From IMG/VR virus record IMGVR_UViG_3300049225_000154, positions 1 through 21,059 of that record: a stretch of DNA of 21,059 bases. The stretch is one strand, 5' to 3'. Origin of the DNA: a virus. Both the position numbers and the translations under genes were made by a program. Shown here in pieces: positions 6,312 through 10,119 of the stretch. The notes beneath the pieces were generated by a model. It was not told where the DNA came from. It was given only the letters and a program-made list of their open reading frames with translations, and did no database searches. Numbering within the stretch: position 1 is the first letter of the stretch; every line of letters begins with the position of its first letter.

Positions 6312-6666
6312 ACTAGAAAAAGTATCACAAAGGGGTGAACGGTGGATTGCTTGTTGTCCGGTTCACAATGACAAGAATCCAAGCATGACGATGAAGGAAG
6401 AAGACGGGAAAGTCTTGATTCATTGTTTCGCGTGTCAGGCAAACGGTCAAGAAGTGGTAGAGGCGTTAGGATTACCGGCTAGTGTGTTATTCCGAGACTC
6501 CAAGCGTCAGGCCATACCCCAGAAGGTCATAGAAGCAGCGAAGGAAGACGTGTACTTCATCGAGATATTCGAGAAGGAAAAGGCCAAGGGTAGTCGGATA
6601 ACGCACAACGATTTCAAGCGATATCGATTGGCAAAAGAAAGGATCAAATTGCTAAAAGCGGTTTAG
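6289..6666 (+). CDS. Stand-alone DnaG-type (CHC2) primase zinc finger
   Basis: A 125-residue protein from a GTG. Residues 18-55 form the CHC2 zinc-binding domain of bacterial/T7-type primases: ACCPVHNDKNPSM, then KVLIHCFACQANG (ligands Cys23, His26, Cys46, Cys49), followed by VVEALGL. The TOPRIM catalytic domain that normally follows is absent; the rest is a charged helical tail (about 80-125) with no recognised domain. It may recognise the priming site for a host or separately encoded polymerase, acting with the helicase just upstream. It is the last gene before the next promoter. Confidence 0.85.
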   Translation: MLRDILPKLEKVSQRGERWIACCPVHNDKNPSMTMKEEDGKVLIHCFACQANGQEVVEALGLPASVLFRDSKRQAIPQKVIEAAKEDVYFIEIFEKEKAKGSRITHNDFKRYRLAKERIKLLKAV

Positions 6667-6693
6667 TAATCGGTCTAAAAATAATTCCTAAAT

Positions 6694-6748
6694 AGTAAAC
6701 AAAAGTGTTGACTCTATGGTTGATGTGAGTAGAATAGAACCCATCAAC
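6694..6748 (+). promoter_or_regulatory. Sigma70-type promoter with AGTAAAC box and dyad operator
   Basis: The layout matches the promoter at 4264: AGTAAAC (6694-6700), -35 TTGACT (6708-6713), a 16-nt spacer, -10 TAGAAT (6730-6735). A perfect 7-bp inverted repeat GTTGATG (6719-6725) / CATCAAC (6742-6748) again spans 30 bp around the -10. It should drive the small-gene block 6763-8904, including both hammerhead ribozymes. The start of transcription is expected near 6742, inside the right dyad arm. Confidence 0.85.
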
Positions 6749-6762
6749 AACGGAGAAGAACG

Positions 6763-6978
6763 ATGGTACAACTAAAAAAAGCAAGCCTTCCGGTTTTTCA
6801 TGGCAATGGTTTAGGGACTAGCACAGCGGGTTGGGTTGTCAAAGGTTTCGAGCATATCGCCGTGCGACAACTCGGCACTTCTTGGGTCGCGGTTGATACC
6901 TCGAAAGACGGCGCAAGAATAGCGACAGCTTTTGATCGCAAAGCCTTAACCCAAAAACTCGAATTAGTAACCTATTAA
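6763..6978 (+). CDS. Hypothetical protein, first gene of accessory block
   Basis: A 71-residue protein with no recognised family. CGGAGAAG (6751-6758) precedes the ATG. The sequence is mixed beta/loop: a glycine-rich start (FHGNGLGTSTAGW), two short strands (HIAVRQLG, SWVAVDTS), then a charged helix (FDRKALTQKLELV). Its position right after a regulated promoter suggests early high expression, as for many phage host-takeover genes, but function cannot be read from the sequence. Its stop lies 9 nt before the first base of hammerhead stem III. Confidence 0.7.
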   Translation: MVQLKKASLPVFHGNGLGTSTAGWVVKGFEHIAVRQLGTSWVAVDTSKDGARIATAFDRKALTQKLELVTY

Positions 6979-6981
6979 TTA

Positions 6982-6994
6982 ACCTTCGGGTCTA
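6982..6994 (+). repeat. Left copy of the near-direct repeat carrying the cleavage site
   Basis: The sequence ACCTTCGGGTCTA recurs at 7328-7342 as ACCCTTCGGGGTCTA. The two copies differ by one extra C and one extra G, which are compensatory because they add one base pair to the UUCG-capped hairpin. Each copy contains the GUC cleavage triplet followed by UA. The distance between the cut points is 348 bp. Confidence 0.7.
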
Positions 6995-7037
6995 CCAGCT
7001 AGGGACTGGTACTGACGAGGCCATAAGGCCGAAACCC
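6988..7037 (+). ncRNA. Type III hammerhead ribozyme
   Basis: All hammerhead elements can be read. Stem III: GGGU (6988-6991) with ACCC (7034-7037). Cleavage triplet GUC, cut expected after C6992. Stem I: UACCAG (6993-6998) and CUGGUA (7006-7011), 6 bp with a 7-nt loop. Core CUGACGA (7012-7018). Stem II: GGCC (7019-7022), AUAA loop, GGCC (7027-7030). Core GAAA (7031-7034). Stem III is the open end, so this is type III. The stem and loop sizes (6 bp/7 nt and 4 bp/4 nt) equal those of the satellite tobacco ringspot virus hammerhead. It lies in the 74-nt gap before the ATG at 7053. An upstream ACC (6982-6984) can also pair with GGU over a UUCG loop and could compete with stem III. Confidence 0.92.
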
Positions 7038-7052
7038 AAATAGGAGAAGAAG

Positions 7053-7295
7053 ATGCCAATTTACGAAGATGAAATCACCGAAGCCGACATCATGAAAGCG
7101 GCAGGAAAGTACAGGAAATATATTTTAGATATCGTTTATTCAGAAGAAGAATACATGGTCTGGCTGAAAGACGGCCACCAGATTGCGAACTACAACAATA
7201 CGATCTGGGTAATGGGATCGACTCAAGACGAGTTGGAGACGTTCGCAAGCATCATAAAATCTATCGAAAAAATACCAAAGAAGTCGGTAGCGTAA
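7053..7295 (+). CDS. Hypothetical protein flanked by two hammerhead ribozymes
   Basis: An 80-residue, mostly acidic protein, MPIYEDEITEADIMKAAGKY at its start, with a central strand pair (YMVWLKDGHQIANYNNTIWVM) and a helical, lysine-rich end. No family is recognised. Its ribosome binding site AGGAGAAG lies between the first ribozyme and the ATG, and its stop codon directly abuts stem I of the second ribozyme. The gene and its translation signal are therefore wholly contained in the 348-nt RNA that double cleavage would release. This placement is its most informative feature. Confidence 0.75.
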   Translation: MPIYEDEITEADIMKAAGKYRKYILDIVYSEEEYMVWLKDGHQIANYNNTIWVMGSTQDELETFASIIKSIEKIPKKSVA

Positions 7296-7345
7296 TCCTA
7301 CTGATGAGACTGCTGGCAACAGTCGAAACCCTTCGGGGTCTAGGA
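7296..7345 (+). ncRNA. Type I hammerhead ribozyme
   Basis: Stem I: UCCUA (7296-7300) with UAGGA (7341-7345), 5 bp. Core CUGAUGA (7301-7307). Stem II: GACUG (7308-7312), a 7-nt loop, CAGUC (7320-7324). Core GAAA (7325-7328). Stem III: ACCC (7328-7331), UUCG loop, GGGU (7336-7339). Triplet GUC, cut expected after C7340. Stem I is the open end, giving type I, a class known from prokaryote and phage genomes. Stem I may extend past an internal loop through GGU (7286-7288) and GCC (7347-7349), which would supply the bulge such ribozymes use for loop contacts. It begins immediately after the stop codon at 7293-7295 and leaves a 22-nt leader with GGAGAAG for the ATG at 7363. Confidence 0.93.
7328..7342 (+). 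repeat. Right copy of the near-direct repeat carrying the cleavage site
   Basis: This is ACCCTTCGGGGTCTA, matching 6982-6994 apart from one added C and one added G. Here the hairpin is stem III of the type I ribozyme. In the left copy the same hairpin lies outside the type III fold and competes with it. Confidence 0.7.
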
Positions 7346-7362
7346 AGCCAACGGAGAAGAAG

Positions 7363-7506
7363 ATGGAACCCACGGTTGAAGAAATGCTACGTGCGCGAAT
7401 CACGTTGTCTAAGATCTTAGAGTCTTATGGCCCTGATGATGTAGATGATTTTCATCGTCAGGTAATACCCGACATTCAGAAGCTGTTAGACAAGCTGAGT
7501 CAATGA
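7363..7506 (+). CDS. Small acidic hypothetical protein
   Basis: A 47-residue protein, largely helical and acidic in the middle (YGPDDVDDFHRQVIPDIQKL). CGGAGAAGAAG lies directly before the ATG, within the leader that would remain after cleavage of the type I ribozyme. The stop overlaps the next start in ATGA form. No family is recognised. Confidence 0.65.
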   Translation: MEPTVEEMLRARITLSKILESYGPDDVDDFHRQVIPDIQKLLDKLSQ

Positions 7507-7718
7507 GGCTAGTGTATTGGCAGACTGCCAACGATTGCGGGTATGTGACGAATCAACGGGATATCAGGTCTGCTATTGGTTTGAGTAAGCACCAACGATT
7601 GACAGAAGAAGTATGGTCAGAGCCGGTTGATATACCAACAGATAAGCATGGTCTGGCTAAGGCGTTAAACGAAGCAATAAGGAAGAAGCATGAACTATCC
7701 AGAAGGGGCATGGAATGA
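7503..7718 (+). CDS. Hypothetical protein
   Basis: A 71-residue basic protein: an N-terminal strand (MRLVYWQTANDCGYVTNQRD), then IGLSKHQRLTEEVWSEPVDIP, and a charged C-terminal helix (LAKALNEAIRKKHELSRR). The start is in an ATGA overlap with the preceding ORF and has no strong ribosome binding site of its own, so translation is probably coupled. Its last 29 nt overlap the zinc-ribbon gene. The family is not recognised. Confidence 0.6.
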   Translation: MRLVYWQTANDCGYVTNQRDIRSAIGLSKHQRLTEEVWSEPVDIPTDKHGLAKALNEAIRKKHELSRRGME

Positions 7719-7854
7719 TCCAAACGCACCGTGGAATGAGTTACGGTGTCCGATGTGCGGTGAATTGGTCGTCAAGGTAATCGGTCTTTATGATCGTCAG
7801 GAATGCACTGAATGCGATTGGGAATACGAAGAAGATGAAGCCTATTATGTTTAA
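7690..7854 (+). CDS. Small zinc-ribbon protein
   Basis: A 54-residue protein with two CxxC pairs, CPMC (21-24) and CTEC (42-45), spaced as in a treble-clef or rubredoxin-like zinc ribbon. The N-terminus NYPEGAWNDPNAPWNE is a proline/tryptophan-rich pattern seen in small phage proteins, and the C-terminus is strongly acidic and aromatic (WEYEEDEAYYV). AAGGAAGAAG precedes the ATG. It may act as a protein-protein or nucleic-acid adaptor; the target is unknown. Confidence 0.7.
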   Translation: MNYPEGAWNDPNAPWNELRCPMCGELVVKVIGLYDRQECTECDWEYEEDEAYYV

Positions 7855-8074
7855 AGTATATTCTATGCTGTACGCATTAAGCTGCATCCTGTTCACGATA
7901 GCGGTGGTCTTAGCTTTCCCCGTTGCTATGGTATTATTTCTGCTAGGATGGATGGCAAACACCTTCAGGAATAAATGCTATGGGCGATATCACACAGCTT
8001 CACAGGAACGATCTTCTGGATCATTTGCAATCTATCCAGAAGGAAGTGAGACAGGGAAAGATTACCTACATTGA
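7835..8074 (+). CDS. Small membrane protein
   Basis: A 79-residue protein with a strongly hydrophobic stretch at about 10-42 (ALSCILFTIAVVLAFPVAMV within it), long enough for one bent or two short membrane helices. A basic, polar C-terminal tail (RNKCYGRYHTASQERSSG) follows. The ATG at 7835 overlaps the zinc-ribbon gene by 20 nt; ATG 7847 is an alternative. Its last 95 nt overlap the next gene in another frame. It could be a holin-like or superinfection-exclusion membrane protein, but no lysis enzyme is adjacent. Confidence 0.55.
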   Translation: MKPIMFKVYSMLYALSCILFTIAVVLAFPVAMVLFLLGWMANTFRNKCYGRYHTASQERSSGSFAIYPEGSETGKDYLH

Positions 8075-8243
8075 GATGTTGATTCAGCGTGAGGCTGAAG
8101 ATTATGTCGAGTGGGATCATCAGGAAGCTGGCGAGAAGTCGTATGACATTCAGCATCTGTTAAGCCAGATCGGTATCCTGTATCTGGCAACTCACAGTGT
8201 ATTCAATGAAATCACAGAAGGCGAAGAAGAAGATGAAGATTGA
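7980..8243 (+). CDS. Acidic hypothetical protein
   Basis: An 87-residue protein with a helical look throughout (HRNDLLDHLQSIQKEVRQGK, YDIQHLLSQIGILYLATHSV) and an extreme acidic tail (EGEEEDED). AGGA lies about 10 nt before the ATG. It shares 95 nt with the end of the membrane-protein ORF, so one of the two may end or start differently from what is given. It overlaps the following gene by 11 nt. No family is recognised; it resembles short accessory proteins common in phage early regions. Confidence 0.6.
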   Translation: MGDITQLHRNDLLDHLQSIQKEVRQGKITYIEMLIQREAEDYVEWDHQEAGEKSYDIQHLLSQIGILYLATHSVFNEITEGEEEDED

Positions 8244-8904
8244 TCTTCGAAGCAACATCAAAGAAGTATCCAAGGGCCTAAGCCGTACCCAGAAGAAGCA
8301 GATTCCTTTCGCGGTTAGTCAAACGTTAAACGATTTGGCTAAAGATTTGACTAAGACTAAAAAAACAGGGGTTTTAGGAAAGGCAACTGCAAAAAAGTTT
8401 GACAAGAAAACCGGCAAAGGTGCGACTAAGTTCACACAGAAGAACTTTTTTTATGACAGATCATCTAAGCGTAGTCTAACCGCAACCGTATATTGGGATG
8501 ATAGTCGCGCTGACTATATGAAGTTCCAAGTGTTTGGTGGCACAAGATTGCCCAAGAAACGAGCCTTAAAGGTTCCAACTAAACATTCTAAAAGATATCT
8601 CGATACGTTCGGTAACTTTAAGCGCGGTGCATTAGATGAGATGATGCAGGACAAGTCGAAGTTCTTTTCAGGCAGTCCCAAGGGCGCTAAGAAGTACAGT
8701 GAAGGCATCTGGGAACGGTACGGACGCAAGACCAAGAAAGGTGGGCAGAAGATCCGTATGGTCGCAGCATATGAGAAGGACGCTCAATATCAGCCCTTAT
8801 TCCCTTTTGAGAAGATCGTTAATTCCTATGTATTTTCATCTAAGCATGGTTTTGAAAAAAGATTCATCAAACATTTGGTCAAAGCTATCAATGATCCCAA
8901 GTAG
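8233..8904 (+). CDS. gpZ-like (minor tail protein Z) candidate
   Basis: A 223-residue, very basic protein. The ATG at 8233, after a GAAGAAGAAG tract, is preferred over one at 8197 deeper in the previous gene. The N-terminus (LRSNIKEVSKGLSRTQKKQI then PFAVSQTLNDLAKD) resembles the opening of lambda gpZ-type tail-completion proteins: an amphipathic helix, a VPxAxxxAxNxxA-like segment, then a basic, beta-rich body with many KK pairs. Phage relatives are often annotated minor tail protein Z or a hypothetical protein. In lambda, Z lies between FII and U; here it precedes the late promoter and the terminase. The assignment rests on pattern only. Confidence 0.5.
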   Translation: MKIDLRSNIKEVSKGLSRTQKKQIPFAVSQTLNDLAKDLTKTKKTGVLGKATAKKFDKKTGKGATKFTQKNFFYDRSSKRSLTATVYWDDSRADYMKFQVFGGTRLPKKRALKVPTKHSKRYLDTFGNFKRGALDEMMQDKSKFFSGSPKGAKKYSEGIWERYGRKTKKGGQKIRMVAAYEKDAQYQPLFPFEKIVNSYVFSSKHGFEKRFIKHLVKAINDPK

Positions 8905-8916
8905 TTGCAAAAAGTG

Positions 8917-8945
8917 TTGACTCTGATTGATTAGTAAACGATAAT
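8917..8945 (+). promoter_or_regulatory. Sigma70-type promoter with AGTAAAC box in the spacer (late region)
   Basis: AAAAGTG leads into -35 TTGACT (8917-8922), as at 4278 and 6708. A 17-nt spacer then ends in AGTAAAC (8933-8939), directly against -10 GATAAT (8940-8945). Here the box lies between the -35 and -10 elements instead of upstream, which would suit repression by steric block. The start near 8952 gives a short leader to ATG 8971 with GGAGAAG. This is the last good promoter seen before the packaging and virion genes. Confidence 0.8.
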
Positions 8946-8970
8946 GATTACATCGGTTAGGGAGAAGAAC

Positions 8971-9396
8971 ATGGAAAGAATGATCAACGGTAAAGACGCA
9001 AGCGAATATTCATGCTGCGGTGTGTTTGCGTTAGCTTATATAACAGGCGATTCTTGTCAAAAAGTTTGGGATAGCATCAAAGATGTAGAAAAAAAATCTG
9101 CTGCATGGAAAGGATCTTTGGATGTTTCGCAAATCAAGAACGCTGCAATAAATCGCGGCATTCAGTTGGAAAGATTGGATAGCAGTGTAAGCCGTTTTAA
9201 GAAGGTCAAGGACTTAGATCAATTAAACCTTAGCGATGATCAATACTTCGTTACTACCCGCGACCATTGCTTCATTTATTCTAACGGCTTGATGATTGAT
9301 CAAACACAAGAAGTTGCCCTAGAAAATGCATATGGTAATCGTCAAAAGATCCAGAACATCTATTCAATCAAGTCAATGATGAAGGCAGCAGCATGA
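8971..9396 (+). CDS. Putative papain-like (C39-like) cysteine peptidase fold protein
   Basis: A 141-residue protein. The ATG at 8971 is chosen because the frame's earlier ATG (8944) lies inside the -10 element. Near the N-terminus, YSCCGVFALAYITG (13-26) places a cysteine at the head of a hydrophobic helix, as in papain-like and C39 peptidases. TTRDHCFIYSNGLMIDQT (95-112) supplies a histidine (99) and an aspartate (110) on strands in the matching order. It could cleave a phage or host protein or be an inactive relative. It is led by its own regulated promoter and followed by two tiny ATGA-coupled ORFs. The motif reading is by eye. Confidence 0.5.
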   Translation: MERMINGKDASEYSCCGVFALAYITGDSCQKVWDSIKDVEKKSAAWKGSLDVSQIKNAAINRGIQLERLDSSVSRFKKVKDLDQLNLSDDQYFVTTRDHCFIYSNGLMIDQTQEVALENAYGNRQKIQNIYSIKSMMKAAA

Positions 9397-9560
9397 ACAG
9401 ATTGCAAAAGATTCTACTGACCATCGCGGTCATTGCTGTCATCGGTTGGGTAGGCAACCAAGACTTCGAACATCAACAGCACATCAGTCAGGAATACACT
9501 CAGAACGTCTGTGGTGGCTTCTGGCCGGACTTCAAAGATCTGAGGCCGAAATGCCCATGA
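9393..9560 (+). CDS. Small membrane-anchored phage protein
   Basis: A 55-residue protein with one N-terminal hydrophobic helix (8-21, LLTIAVIAVIGWVG) after a short basic start, which could be a signal anchor. A soluble tail follows with two cysteines (Cys40, Cys54) and the pattern ISQEYTQNVCGGFWPDF...C. Many phages encode a similar tiny TM protein with a Y..NVC..GWPD(Y/F)...C tail near lysis or packaging genes; its role is unknown. It is coupled at both ends by ATGA overlaps. Confidence 0.65.
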   Translation: MNRLQKILLTIAVIAVIGWVGNQDFEHQQHISQEYTQNVCGGFWPDFKDLRPKCP

Positions 9561-9658
9561 ATGCCTTAAAACGGTACTGGGGGGCATACAAAGGTACTGT
9601 CTGGCCCTTTCCGTCATGGGTTATTCGCGAGCGCAGTGTGCAAGTAGGAATGGAATAA
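9557..9658 (+). CDS. Tiny hypothetical ORF
   Basis: A 33-residue ORF starting in an ATGA overlap with the membrane-protein gene and ending 29 nt before the small terminase. The peptide is aromatic and basic (MNALKRYWGAYKGTVWPFPS at the start). No ribosome binding site of its own is needed if it is coupled. No family is recognised. Its claim to be real rests on the overlap and on filling the space exactly. Confidence 0.45.
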   Translation: MNALKRYWGAYKGTVWPFPSWVIRERSVQVGME

Positions 9659-9687
9659 GACGAACCTAGGTTAGAACTGGAAGTTAT

Positions 9688-10119
9688 ATGGCAAGCACCG
9701 GCGGTGTCAAAATTGGCTCATCGTATGATGAAGCCAGAACGCGCAAAGTAAACGCGGAAGCAGAAATAGCTGAACTTGAATTAGCCAAGGTCAGGAATCA
9801 ATTGGTGATCGTTGAAGACGTTGTTAAGGCGTGGACTGATACGCTTGCTAATCTGAAAGCCAAGCTGACAAATGTCCCGAGCAAGGCCGCTCCGATTGTG
9901 GCTAGTGAATCTGACGCTGGCGTGATACAAGCTATGCTCGCAGACCTAATGAATGAAGCACTAGAAGAACTATCAAACTATGACCCAAAAATTTCAGCGT
10001 CGAGGACTAGCAAACCTAAAGGATCATCTGAAGGAAGCAATGAAGGCACTGAAGCCACCGCCCCGCCTAAGCGTAAGCGAGTGGGCAGACCTTCAAAGAC
10101 GACTCGACTCGCAGACTAG
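9688..10119 (+). CDS. terS: Terminase small subunit (Nu1-like, shortened)
   Basis: A 143-residue protein that fits the middle of lambda Nu1-type small terminases. YDEARTRKVNAEAEIAELEL (13-32) matches the helical segment with RxxAxAEIxELE. VRNQLVIVEDVVKAWTDTLA (35-54) and LKAKLTNVPSKAAP (56-69) match the later helices and the L..LP/VP turn. The N-terminal winged-helix DNA-binding domain of Nu1 is missing. The C-terminus instead has a low-complexity linker and KRKRVGRPSK (128-137), an AT-hook-like motif. GGAAG precedes the start. The last 140 nt overlap the large-subunit gene in another frame. Confidence 0.85.
   Translation: MASTGGVKIGSSYDEARTRKVNAEAEIAELELAKVRNQLVIVEDVVKAWTDTLANLKAKLTNVPSKAAPIVASESDAGVIQAMLADLMNEALEELSNYDPKISASRTSKPKGSSEGSNEGTEATAPPKRKRVGRPSKTTRLAD

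Noticed and set aside
9747-9753. AGTAAAC inside the terS gene as another operator
   Set aside because: It has no promoter elements around it and lies in a conserved coding segment; a single 7-nt match is expected by chance.
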